Assembly: GCF_012911875.1 (NCBI RefSeq)
Contig: NZ_JAAXKZ010000023.1
Location: 1-54,398 of the forward strand
Length of the DNA: 54,398 nucleotides
Direction: 5' to 3'
Source: Pseudonocardia bannensis
Lineage (GTDB): Bacteria > Actinomycetota > Actinomycetes > Mycobacteriales > Pseudonocardiaceae
Numbering within the stretch: position 1 is the first letter of the stretch; each line of letters begins with the position of its first letter. The notes under the pieces were generated by a model, which was given only the letters and a program-made list of their open reading frames with translations, ran no database searches and had not been told where the DNA came from. Made by a program: the position numbers and the translations under genes. This document shows positions 17,253 through 25,709 of the stretch, piece by piece.

Positions 17253-19013
17253 TCAGACCATCTGTTTCAGACCGTATTCGGCACCATACCCACCGAGCAG
17301 CGCGATCGGAACATCGACGAGGCGGCTCCTCAGGTACTCGCCCAGCCCCTTGGCCTGCGGATCCGGGCGGGTCGACGACGCCACGCCCTCGCCGAGCAGG
17401 CCGTGCACCACGACGTTCAGCGCGCGCAGGTTCGGCAGCTCGAAGCGCTCGATCTCCAGGCCCGCGGCCTCGGGTCCGAGCAACCCGCGCAGCCGGTCGA
17501 CGGTCAGGTACCCCGACATCCACGCGTAGCCGGCGTCGTCACGGGTCCACAGCCCGACGTTGGCGTTGCCGCCCTTGTCGCCGGACCGTGCCCCGCACAC
17601 GGCACCCAGCGGCGCCCTGCGCGTCGGCGCCTCCGGTGCCGGTGCGCGGCGGTCGCTGCCGGAGCAGCGATCGACCCTCACGGCCCCGGACGAGGTGGGG
17701 GGGTCCGGGACCGGGCGGCGTTCCCCGTCGGGCAGCACGACGACGTGCGAGACCGCGTCGCGCGGCACCGCGGCGGGCCGGTAGACCCCGTACGCCGACT
17801 CCGCCGTCGGCGGCGTCGTGGTGTGGAAGCCGGGGTAGCCGGCGAGCGCGAGCTCCATCGTCGCGTTGGAGAAGGCGCGGCCGACCTTCCGTGGGTCGGG
17901 GTCCTTGACCGTGATCCGCAGGTGCGCCGTGGCCTGCTCGTTGGCGGGCGCGTCGTCCCGGTCGAAGCGCAGCAGCCGCACGTCGACGTCGGCGAACCGC
18001 TCCCGGCCGCCGAGCACGTCGAACAGCTGCTGCTCGGCCCACGCGGCCTTCGCCTCGATGTCCAGGCCGGTGAGCACGAGGGTCATCGTGTTCCGGAACC
18101 CGCCGACGTCGTTGAGCGCGACCTTGAGCGTCGCCGGCGGCGGGCTGCCCCGGACGCCGGAGATCCGCACCCGGTCCGGGCCCTCCTGCTCGAGCGCGAC
18201 CGTGTCGAAGTGCGTGGTGACGTCCGGGCCCAGGTAGGCCGGCTCCGCGATCTCGTAGAGCAGCTGCGCGGTCACCGTGCCCACCGAGACCAGCCCGCCG
18301 GTGTCCTCGTGCTTGGTGATCACCGACGAGCCGTCGGCCGCGACCTCGGCGATCGGGAAGCCGGGGTAGCGCCGGTCGGTCACCTCGTGCACGAACGCGT
18401 AGTTGCCGCCGGTGGCCTGCGGCCCGCACTCGATGACGTGCCCGGCGACGACGGCCCCGGCCAGGCGGTCCCAGTCCGTGGCGTCCCAACCGTGCCACCA
18501 CGCCGCGGGACCGCACACCAGCGAGGCGTCGGTGACCCGACCGGTGACGACGACGTCGGCGCCCGCACCCAGTGCCTCGGCGATCCCCCACCCACCCAGG
18601 TAGGCATTGGCCGACACCGGCTTCCCGGTCACCGGCGGCGTGATCGCGGCGAGGTTACCGCGCAGGTCGTCGCCCTCGACATGGGCAACGCGCACGGTGA
18701 GCCCGAGCCGCTGCGCCAGGTCCCGGATCGCGGCGGCGAGGCCGGCCGGGTTCAGCCCGCCCGCGTTGGCCACGACCTTGACCCCGCGGTCGAGGCAGGT
18801 GCCGAGCACCTGTTCGAGCTGGGTCAGGAACGTCTTCGCGTACCCGGTCGCCGGGTCCTTGGCCTGCGCCTTGGCCAGGATGAGCATGGTCAGCTCGGCC
18901 AGGTAGTCGCCGGTCAGGACATCGATCGGGCCACCGTCGACCATCTCGCGGGCAGCGGCGATGCGGTCGCCGTAGAAGCCCGAGCAGTTGCCGATCCGGA
19001 CGGGGCGCCTCAT
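17253..19013 (-). CDS. AtuA-family protein (DUF1446 plus AtuA C-terminal domain)
   Basis: This is a 586-residue protein with the two-part architecture of AtuA from acyclic terpene utilisation. DUF1446 occupies about 1-445, beginning RIGNCSGFYGDRIAAA with GDYLAELTM. A proline/Arg-rich linker follows, and the small C-terminal domain from about 475 has ARSGDKGGNANVGLW. The biochemical role of AtuA is unsettled, but it is encoded with the geranyl-CoA-type carboxylase in terpene degraders. The start ATG at 19013 overlaps the TIGR03084 gene stop by 4 bp. It is the last catabolic gene of the minus-strand operon. Confidence 0.9.
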   Translation of the reverse strand: MRRPVRIGNCSGFYGDRIAAAREMVDGGPIDVLTGDYLAELTMLILAKAQAKDPATGYAKTFLTQLEQVLGTCLDRGVKVVANAGGLNPAGLAAAIRDLAQRLGLTVRVAHVEGDDLRGNLAAITPPVTGKPVSANAYLGGWGIAEALGAGADVVVTGRVTDASLVCGPAAWWHGWDATDWDRLAGAVVAGHVIECGPQATGGNYAFVHEVTDRRYPGFPIAEVAADGSSVITKHEDTGGLVSVGTVTAQLLYEIAEPAYLGPDVTTHFDTVALEQEGPDRVRISGVRGSPPPATLKVALNDVGGFRNTMTLVLTGLDIEAKAAWAEQQLFDVLGGRERFADVDVRLLRFDRDDAPANEQATAHLRITVKDPDPRKVGRAFSNATMELALAGYPGFHTTTPPTAESAYGVYRPAAVPRDAVSHVVVLPDGERRPVPDPPTSSGAVRVDRCSGSDRRAPAPEAPTRRAPLGAVCGARSGDKGGNANVGLWTRDDAGYAWMSGYLTVDRLRGLLGPEAAGLEIERFELPNLRALNVVVHGLLGEGVASSTRPDPQAKGLGEYLRSRLVDVPIALLGGYGAEYGLKQMV

Positions 19014-19804
19014 GCGAACTGCCCGGGCTTGCGGCCCGTGCCGGCCGCCCCCGCGAACGCCTGAGCGATCGACATCCACTGCGTCGCCGCCGGCCCGGTG
19101 ACCTCCAGCGCGGTGTCGTCGCGGTGCCGGCGCTGGGTGACGGCGAGACAGAAGTCGAGCGCCGGGCCGGACACCCGGTCCTCGGCGTCCTCGGGCCCCC
19201 AGGTCCAGACGGCGCCGCTGGGCGCGGTCAGCTCCACCCGGATCGGCACGGTCGGTGCCTGCACGTCGTTGACCGCATAGCTGAACGCCCGGGCGCCCAC
19301 GCCGATGTGCGCGACGTGGCGCAGCCGGTCGGTGGGTTCGCGCTGCACCCCGACGGTGTCGGCGACGTCCTGTCCGTGCGCCCAGGTCTCCATGATCCGC
19401 GCGGTCAGCGACGACGCCGCGCTCATCGCCGGGCCGAACCACGGCACCCGCAGCGACGGGTCGAGCCCGCGGAACGCGTCGATCAGCCGCTCGCGGGCGT
19501 CGTCGAACCAGGCGAGCAGCTCGGCACCCGAGCGTCCCCGGTAGCGCTGTGCGATCGCGTCGGGGTCGATCCCACCGGCCGCGACGGCCTGCTCCAGCTC
19601 GGCGCGGAAACCGTCGGGGTCGGTGGCCGACTGCACGGCGACGTCGTCGAAGTGGGCGAGGTGGCTGATCTGGTCGGCGATCGTCCAGCCCGCCGCCGGG
19701 GTGCCCCGGCCCCAGCCGGCCTCGTCCAGGCCCACGATCAGTTCACGCAGGGCCGCGGACTCCGCGGCCAGGTCGTCGGCCAGCGCATCCATCGATACGG
19801 GCAT
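19010..19804 (-). CDS. TIGR03084-family DinB/mycothiol-type metal-binding protein
   Basis: This is a 264-residue protein. The N-terminal four-helix DinB-like domain resembles mycothiol-dependent maleylpyruvate isomerase, with His48 and His51 in ISHLAHFDD and a further His in ETWAHGQDVAD as probable metal ligands. A C-terminal SCP2-like half follows. The family is named TIGR03084 and has no assigned reaction; thiol-dependent isomerisation or transfer is a reasonable guess. The stop-to-start gap to the preceding hydratase gene is 2 bp, and its own stop overlaps the AtuA gene by 4 bp. An ATG four codons downstream (MDAL) is an alternative start. Confidence 0.87.
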   Translation of the reverse strand: MPVSMDALADDLAAESAALRELIVGLDEAGWGRGTPAAGWTIADQISHLAHFDDVAVQSATDPDGFRAELEQAVAAGGIDPDAIAQRYRGRSGAELLAWFDDARERLIDAFRGLDPSLRVPWFGPAMSAASSLTARIMETWAHGQDVADTVGVQREPTDRLRHVAHIGVGARAFSYAVNDVQAPTVPIRVELTAPSGAVWTWGPEDAEDRVSGPALDFCLAVTQRRHRDDTALEVTGPAATQWMSIAQAFAGAAGTGRKPGQFA

Positions 19805-19806
19805 CC

Positions 19807-20577
19807 CTACCGTCCCTTCCAGACCGGGGTGCGCTTCTCCCGGAACGCGGCCGGGCCCTCCTGGGCGTCCTCGGACAGGTACACCGGTTCCCAGATCTCC
19901 TCGGCCCGGTCGTAGGCCTCCCCGATCGGGTAGCGCGCGGACAGGTACGCGGTCTGCTTGGCCGCGAGCACCGACAGGGGCGCGTTCGCGGCGATCCGCT
20001 CGGCGAGGGTCTGCACGTGATCGCGCAGGTCCGGTGCCTGGACGATGTCGTTGACCAGCCCGATCTCGCGGGCCCGCCGGGCGCCGATCGGGTCGCCGGT
20101 CAGCAGGATCTGCAGCGCGACCCGCGGCGGCACCAGCCACGACAGCGGCGCCGCCCAGGGTGACCCCCGGCCGACCTTGACCTCGGTGACGCCGAACGTC
20201 GCGTGCTCGGCCGCCACGACCAGATCGCACTGCTGGGCCAACAGGAAGCCGCCGGCGAAGGCGACGCCGTTGACCGCGGCGATGGTCGGCTTCGCCACCT
20301 CGATGTTGCGGCCGATCTGCGGCAGGAAGTCCGGCGGGGGCACCCTCAGCGACGTCTCGGACATCTCCTTGAGGTCGGCGCCCGCGCAGAACGCCTTGTC
20401 GCCCGCGCCGGTCAGCACCAGGACCTTCGCCGACTCGTCGTCGTTGAACCGTCGCACGCCGTCCCAGAGGCCCTCGCGTACCGCCTTGCTCAGCGCGTTG
20501 CGCGCCTCCGGGCGGTCGATGGTCAGCCAGGCGACGCCGTTGGTCACCTCGTAGGTCACCGCGTTGTCGGTGGTCAT
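19807..20577 (-). CDS. enoyl-CoA hydratase/isomerase-family (crotonase) protein lacking one catalytic Glu
   Basis: This is a 256-residue crotonase. The CoA/oxyanion loop is FCAGADLKEM (63-72), and the second oxyanion element is GVAFAGG (104-110). In classical hydratases GGG is followed by CE with a catalytic Glu; here the position is Leu112 (GGFLLAQ). The second catalytic Glu is kept as Glu132 in FGVTEVKVG. This enzyme may therefore be an isomerase, a hydrolase or a hydratase with altered chemistry. The ATG start at 20577 overlaps the AMP ligase stop by 4 bp. In the Atu/Liu scheme the equivalent position is the glutaconyl-type CoA hydratase (AtuE/LiuC). Confidence 0.88.
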   Translation of the reverse strand: MTTDNAVTYEVTNGVAWLTIDRPEARNALSKAVREGLWDGVRRFNDDESAKVLVLTGAGDKAFCAGADLKEMSETSLRVPPPDFLPQIGRNIEVAKPTIAAVNGVAFAGGFLLAQQCDLVVAAEHATFGVTEVKVGRGSPWAAPLSWLVPPRVALQILLTGDPIGARRAREIGLVNDIVQAPDLRDHVQTLAERIAANAPLSVLAAKQTAYLSARYPIGEAYDRAEEIWEPVYLSEDAQEGPAAFREKRTPVWKGR

Positions 20578-22094
20578 GCGTCTCCTTTGAACAGCGCGCG
20601 CAGTTCGGGACGGTTCAGCTTGCCGCTGCCGGTCCGCGGCAGAGCGTCGACGATCTCGATACGACGCGGGCGGAGCATCCCGGACAGGTTCGGGTCGGAC
20701 GCGCAGAAGGCGGCGACGTCATCGGCGGTGACGCCCTCCCGGCTCGGCACCACGACGGCCGTGACCTGTTCGACCCAGCGCTCGTGCGGGGTGCCGATCA
20801 CCGCGACCTCGGCCAGGTCCGGGCAGTCGGCCAGGTGCTCCTCGACCATCTGCGGGAAGATGTTCTCCCCGCCGGAGACGATCATGTCGTCGATCCGGTC
20901 GACGTAGTAGAGGTAACCGTCGGCGTCGCGCGACATCAGGTCGCCGGTGCGGAACCAGCCGTCGGCCCAGCGCTCCTCCCGCAGCTCCGGCCGGTTCCAG
21001 TAGCCCGGGGTCACCGCGTCGCCGCGGACCCACAGCTCGCCGACCTCCGCCGATCCCGGCTCCAGGTCCGGGCCCCCCGACGGCGGGACGAGCCGGATCT
21101 GCACGACCTGTTCCATCGGCCGGCCCATCGAACCCGGCCGGCGCGGCTCGCCGGGCCGGTAGGAGACCACGAGCCCGCTCTGCTCGGTCTGGCCGTAGAT
21201 CTCGGTACCGGCGATCCCGGTGCCGGCGGCCAGTCGCTCGATCGGCGCGTTCGGTGTCCGGGACCCACCGAACATGCAGATCCGGAACGAGTCGAGCACG
21301 ACGGGTGCACCCACGGTCCGGTTCCCCACGTCGATCATCATCGTGGAGATGAGCCCGCCGTACGTCGGGCGCAGCCTCGTGGCCAGGTCGAGCCAGACCA
21401 GCGGGTCCCACTTCGCCATGAACGTGATCTGCCCGCCGCGGAACAGGATCGGCAGTCCGGCCAGCTGCAGCCCGCCCACGTGGAACAGCGGCATGCAGTT
21501 CAGGACGTGGTCCGCTGCCGTGAGGTCGTAGAGGTCGATCACGCCCTCGACCTGGGCGGCGATGTTGCGGTGGGTCTGCCGGACACCCTTGGGCACACCG
21601 GTCGACCCGGACGTGTACATCAGCAGTGCGTCGTCGATGTCGAGCCGCGGCTCGACGCGGTGCACCGGCTCGTGCGCCGCGACGGCCTCGGCGAACCCAC
21701 CGCCCGGGCCGGTGGTGAGGATGCGCTCGGCGATCGGCAGGCCGTCGAGCACCGTGCGCAGCCGCGTCACGTCCCCGGGCAGTGCGACCAGATGGGTGGC
21801 ACCGGAGTCGGCCACGGCGTGGCGCAGCGCGGCCTCGGGGAACAGGTAGTTCAGCGGGACGCCGACTCCGCCGGCCTGCCAGGTGCCGAGCAGCCCGGGC
21901 AGGTACTCGAGCTGGTTGGGCAGGTAGAACGCGACCCGGTCGCCGGGGCGCAGCCCGTGGGCCAGCAGGAAACCGGCGAACCGGCCGGCGATCTCGGCGA
22001 AGCGCGCGTAGCCGATCTCCTCGTCGTCGAGGCGCAGTGCGACCTGTCCCGCGTGGTCGGCGGCCGATCGCCGGAGCAGGGTCGCGATGTTCAT
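20574..22094 (-). CDS. AMP-binding acyl-CoA synthetase
   Basis: This is a 506-residue ANL-superfamily ligase that activates a carboxylic acid through the acyl-adenylate. The P-loop motif is MYTSGSTGVPKG, the A5 motif IYGQTEQSG, and A8 YVDRIDDMIVSGGENIFP. The catalytic Lys lies in the C-terminal TGSGKLNRPEL. The length is normal. The start overlaps the biotin carboxylase gene stop by 4 bp and its own stop overlaps the crotonase start by 4 bp. It is the second of two ligases in this operon, so one may act on the starting acid and the other on a shortened product. Confidence 0.92.
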   Translation of the reverse strand: MNIATLLRRSAADHAGQVALRLDDEEIGYARFAEIAGRFAGFLLAHGLRPGDRVAFYLPNQLEYLPGLLGTWQAGGVGVPLNYLFPEAALRHAVADSGATHLVALPGDVTRLRTVLDGLPIAERILTTGPGGGFAEAVAAHEPVHRVEPRLDIDDALLMYTSGSTGVPKGVRQTHRNIAAQVEGVIDLYDLTAADHVLNCMPLFHVGGLQLAGLPILFRGGQITFMAKWDPLVWLDLATRLRPTYGGLISTMMIDVGNRTVGAPVVLDSFRICMFGGSRTPNAPIERLAAGTGIAGTEIYGQTEQSGLVVSYRPGEPRRPGSMGRPMEQVVQIRLVPPSGGPDLEPGSAEVGELWVRGDAVTPGYWNRPELREERWADGWFRTGDLMSRDADGYLYYVDRIDDMIVSGGENIFPQMVEEHLADCPDLAEVAVIGTPHERWVEQVTAVVVPSREGVTADDVAAFCASDPNLSGMLRPRRIEIVDALPRTGSGKLNRPELRALFKGDA

Positions 22095-24112
22095 CGGCCG
22101 GCCTCCTCCGTGTCCACGACGGCCAGCACCTGCCCGGTGTCGACCTGGTCGCCCGGTGCCACGTGCATCTGCGTGACCGTGCCGTCGGCGGGCGCGGCGA
22201 TGGTGTGCTCCATCTTCATCGCCTCCAGCACGATCAGGGGCCGGCCTGCGGTGACGGCGTCCCCCGGCGCGGCGAGCACGCGCACGACGCCGCCGGGCAT
22301 CGGGGCGAGCAGCGAGCCGGCGTGCTGCGCGGCCGACGGGTCGGCGAAGCGCGGGACCGTCACCAGCGCGGCCGACCCGATCGGGCTGTCGACGTAGGAG
22401 GTGTCCGCGGCCCGGTGCACCGAGAAGGCACGGCGGACCCCGCCGATCTCCATGTCCACCGCGGTGGGCGACGCGGCGAGCACCCGGACACCGGCGAGCG
22501 GCTCGCCGTCGACGGACACCGAGACCCCGTCGCGGTTGTACCGGTAGGCGACCTCGACGGTGCGCTCCCCGGCCGTGTACCGCACCCGCTGCGGGGCGCC
22601 GCCGACGTTGCGCCAGCCCGAGGGCAGCGTGGCCAGGACCGCCGCGCCGGCCCGGTTCGCGGCCTGCCCGGCGAGGGCCGCGGCCGTGGCGAGCGTGGCG
22701 ACGACGTCGCCGGCGGGGACGCCGAGGCCGGCCGGGTCGTGCCGGGTCAGGTAGCCGGTGTCGGTGCGCCCGGCCAGGAACTCCGGCTCGCGCAGGATCC
22801 CGACGAGCAGGTCGCGGTTGGTGGTGACGCCGTGCACCCGGGCCTGCTGCAGCACCCGGGCCAGCCGCCGCGCCGCGTCGGCGCGGGTGGCTCCGTGCGC
22901 GATCACCTTGGCCAGCATCGGGTCGTAGTGCGTACCGACCACCGAACCGTCGACGACACCGGCGTCGACCCGGATCCCCGGCCCCGGCGGCACCGCGAAC
23001 CGGTGCAGGGTGCCGGTGGCCGGCAGGAACCCGGCGGGGACGTCCTCGGCGTAGAGCCGTACCTCGATCGCGTGCCCGTCGATCCGGGCGTCGAGGACCT
23101 CGGGCGGCAGCGGGTCGCCCTCGGCCACCCGTAGCTGCAGCTCGACGAGGTCGAGCCCGGTGACCAGCTCGGTGACCGGGTGCTCGACCTGCAACCGGGT
23201 GTTGACCTCGAGGAAGTAGAACTCGCCCGAGTCGGTGAGCACGAACTCGACCGTGCCCGCGCCGACGTAGCCGATCGCCTTGCCCGCCGCCACGGCGGCC
23301 GCGCCCAGCTCGGCGCGCAGCGCGTCGTCGACGGCCGGCGAGGGGGCTTCCTCGACGATCTTCTGGTAGCGCCGCTGGATCGAGCACTCGCGCTCGAACA
23401 GGTGCACCACGCTGCCATGGCTGTCACCGAAGATCTGCACCTCGACGTGGCGCGGATCGACGACGAACCGCTCCAGGAACACGGTGCCGTCGCCGAACGC
23501 CGACGCGGCCTCGCGGCGGGCGCCCTCGACGGCGTCGGCGAGCTCGCCGGGCCCGTGCACGACCCGCATCCCCCGCCCGCCGCCGCCGAACGCGGCCTTG
23601 ACCAGCAGCGGGAAGCCGACGCGCGCGCCCGACTCGGCGAGGTCGGTGTCGTCCGAGACCGTCACGCTCGGCAGCACCGGGACCCCGGCCGCCTCCATCA
23701 GCGACTTGGCCTCCAGCTTGGAGCCCATCGCCGCGATGGCCTCCGGTGGCGGCCCGACGAACGTGAGCCCGGCGTCGGCGCAGGCCCGGGCGAACCCGGC
23801 GTTCTCCGACAGGAACCCGTAGCCGGGGTGGATCGCGTCGGCCCCGGTCGCCCGGGCGGCGCCGATGATCAGGTCACCGCGCAGGTAGGTCTCCGACGGG
23901 GCCGCGCCGGGCAGCCGCACCGCCTCGTCGGCGAGCGCGACGAACGGGGCGTCGGCGTCGGGGTCGGAGAACACGGCCACCGTGGAGATGCCGAGCACGT
24001 GCGCGGTCCGCATGACCCGGGCGGCGATCTCGCCGCGGTTCGCGATGAGCAGTCTCTGAATCGGCTTCTGGATCGGCTTCTCAATCGGCTTCTGAATCGG
24101 CATGGCGCTCAC
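22091..24112 (-). CDS. biotin-dependent acyl-CoA carboxylase, alpha subunit
   Basis: This 673-residue protein combines a biotin carboxylase (about 20-460, beginning RLLIANRGEIAARVMR, with GGGGRGMRVV ATP loop and HVEVQIFGD), a linker domain, and a biotinyl carrier domain with EAMKMEH in which Lys633 carries biotin. The first 19 residues are an unusual KPIQ/KPIE repeat encoded by 12-bp tandem repeats. The GTG at 24112 overlaps the beta-subunit stop by 4 bp, in line with the other junctions; an ATG three codons later is an alternative. With the beta subunit it would carboxylate an acyl-CoA, of methylcrotonyl or geranyl type if the Atu/Liu comparison holds. Confidence 0.94.
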   Translation of the reverse strand: MSAMPIQKPIEKPIQKPIQRLLIANRGEIAARVMRTAHVLGISTVAVFSDPDADAPFVALADEAVRLPGAAPSETYLRGDLIIGAARATGADAIHPGYGFLSENAGFARACADAGLTFVGPPPEAIAAMGSKLEAKSLMEAAGVPVLPSVTVSDDTDLAESGARVGFPLLVKAAFGGGGRGMRVVHGPGELADAVEGARREAASAFGDGTVFLERFVVDPRHVEVQIFGDSHGSVVHLFERECSIQRRYQKIVEEAPSPAVDDALRAELGAAAVAAGKAIGYVGAGTVEFVLTDSGEFYFLEVNTRLQVEHPVTELVTGLDLVELQLRVAEGDPLPPEVLDARIDGHAIEVRLYAEDVPAGFLPATGTLHRFAVPPGPGIRVDAGVVDGSVVGTHYDPMLAKVIAHGATRADAARRLARVLQQARVHGVTTNRDLLVGILREPEFLAGRTDTGYLTRHDPAGLGVPAGDVVATLATAAALAGQAANRAGAAVLATLPSGWRNVGGAPQRVRYTAGERTVEVAYRYNRDGVSVSVDGEPLAGVRVLAASPTAVDMEIGGVRRAFSVHRAADTSYVDSPIGSAALVTVPRFADPSAAQHAGSLLAPMPGGVVRVLAAPGDAVTAGRPLIVLEAMKMEHTIAAPADGTVTQMHVAPGDQVDTGQVLAVVDTEEAGR
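24057..24104. repeat. 12-bp tandem repeat at the start of the carboxylase alpha gene
   Basis: On the plus strand four 12-base units follow the pattern TGAATCGGCTTC, at 24057, 24069, 24081 and 24093, the last diverging at its end. They encode the IQKP/IEKP repeat at the N-terminus. Being a multiple of three, copy-number change would lengthen or shorten the N-terminus without breaking the frame. Confidence 0.85.
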
Positions 24113-25707
24113 ATCCGGAAGACGCCGAAGCCACGACGGCCGGCGACGGTGTTGGAGTGCACGGCGGACAGCGACATGCCGAGCACGGTGCGGGTGTCGC
24201 GGGGGTCGATGATCCCGTCGTCGTAGAGCCGGGCGGTCACGTAGAAGGCGTGCGACTCCGCCTCGATCTGCGCCTCGATCGCCGCGGTGCGCTTCTTGTC
24301 GGCCTCTTCGTCGAACGGCCGCCCGGTCGACGCCGCCGACGCCCGGCCGACGATCGAGAGCACCCCGGCGAGCTGCGCCGCGCCCATCACGGCGAGCTTG
24401 GCCCCGGGCCAGGCGAACATCAGCCGTGGGTCGTAGGCGCGCCCGGACATGCCGTAGTTCCCGGCGCCGAACGACGACGCCATGTTGATCGTCAGGTGCG
24501 GGACCGCGCTGTTGGTCACCGCATTGATCATCTTGGCGCCGTCCTTGATGATCCCGCCCTGCTCGTACTCCGTGCCGACCATGTAGCCGGTGGTGTTCTG
24601 CAGGAAGATCAGCGGGGTGTCGGTCTGGTTGGCCAGCAGGATGAACTCGCTGGCCTTCTTGGCCTCCTCGCTGAACAGCACCCCGCGGTGGTTGGCCAGC
24701 ACGCCGACCGGATAGCCGTGCACCTGCGCCCAGCCGGTGACCAGCGAAGTGCCGTAGAGCGGCTTGTACTCGTCGAACTCCGACCCGTCGACCGTGCGGG
24801 CGAGGATCTCCCGCGGGTCGAACGGCACCTTGATGTCGGCGGAGACGATGCCGAGGATCTCCTCAGGGTCGTAACGGGGTGGCGTGGGATCGAGCGCCGG
24901 GGCGGGGCCGAGCTTGCGCCAGTTGATCCGGGCCATGATCTCCCGGCCGATGCGGATCGCGTCGTGCTCGTCGGCGGCGAAGTGGTCGGACAGCCCGGAC
25001 ACGCGCGAGTGCATCTCCGCACCGCCGAGCGCCTCGTCGTCGGCGTCCTCCCCGGTGGCCATCTTGACCAGCGGCGGCCCGCCGAGGAACACCTTGGCCT
25101 GCCGGTCGACCAGCACCGCGTAGTCGCACATGCCGGGCACGTAGGCCCCGCCCGCGGTGGAGTTGCCGAACACCAGCGCGATCGTCGGGATCGCCATCGC
25201 CGACAGCTCGGTGAGCTCGTGGAAGATCCGCCCGGCCGGCACGAACAGCTCGGCCTGGGTGGGCAGGTCGGCCCCGCCGGACTCGACGAGGTTGATCACC
25301 GGCAGCCGGTTGACCCGCGCGATCTCCAGGGCACGCAACGTCTTCTTCAGCGAGTACGGGTTCATCGCGCCGCCGCGCACGGTCGGGTCGTGGCCGATGA
25401 CCACGCACTCCACGCCGGATACGACCCCGATGCCGGTGACCACGGTGGCGCCGACGGTGAACTCGGTGCCCCACGCGGCCAGTGCGGACAGCTCCAGGAA
25501 CGGGCTGTCCGGGTCGAGCAGCAGCTCCAGCCGCTCGCGCACCGGCAGCTTGCCCCGGTCCCGGTGGCGCTGGGTGTAGCGTTCACCCCCGCCGGCGATG
25601 GCCAGTTCCAGCTGCTCGGTGAGCTGGTCGAGCACGGCGAGCTGCGCGGCGCGGTTGGCCTGGTAGGTCTCGCTCGATGTGTCGACAAGGGATCTCAGGA
25701 CGGGCAT
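24109..25707 (-). CDS. acyl-CoA carboxylase, carboxyltransferase (beta) subunit
   Basis: This is a 532-residue carboxyltransferase with two crotonase-like halves. The N half carries ARVNRLPVINLVESGGADL and FGNSTAGGAYVPGMCDY. The C half carries LANQTDTPLIFLQNTTGYMVG, SSFGAGNYGMSGRAY and MGAAQLAGVL, which form the acyl-CoA and carboxybiotin sites. The overall pattern (AEMHSRVSGLSDHFA, then GYMVG and FGAGNYGM) resembles methylcrotonyl-/geranyl-CoA carboxylases more than propionyl-CoA carboxylases. I chose ATG 25707, which gives the normal length; the frame is open much further upstream. It lies 2 bp after the upstream ligase stop and overlaps the alpha gene by 4 bp. Confidence 0.94.
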   Translation of the reverse strand: MPVLRSLVDTSSETYQANRAAQLAVLDQLTEQLELAIAGGGERYTQRHRDRGKLPVRERLELLLDPDSPFLELSALAAWGTEFTVGATVVTGIGVVSGVECVVIGHDPTVRGGAMNPYSLKKTLRALEIARVNRLPVINLVESGGADLPTQAELFVPAGRIFHELTELSAMAIPTIALVFGNSTAGGAYVPGMCDYAVLVDRQAKVFLGGPPLVKMATGEDADDEALGGAEMHSRVSGLSDHFAADEHDAIRIGREIMARINWRKLGPAPALDPTPPRYDPEEILGIVSADIKVPFDPREILARTVDGSEFDEYKPLYGTSLVTGWAQVHGYPVGVLANHRGVLFSEEAKKASEFILLANQTDTPLIFLQNTTGYMVGTEYEQGGIIKDGAKMINAVTNSAVPHLTINMASSFGAGNYGMSGRAYDPRLMFAWPGAKLAVMGAAQLAGVLSIVGRASAASTGRPFDEEADKKRTAAIEAQIEAESHAFYVTARLYDDGIIDPRDTRTVLGMSLSAVHSNTVAGRRGFGVFRM

Positions 25708-25709
25708 CG

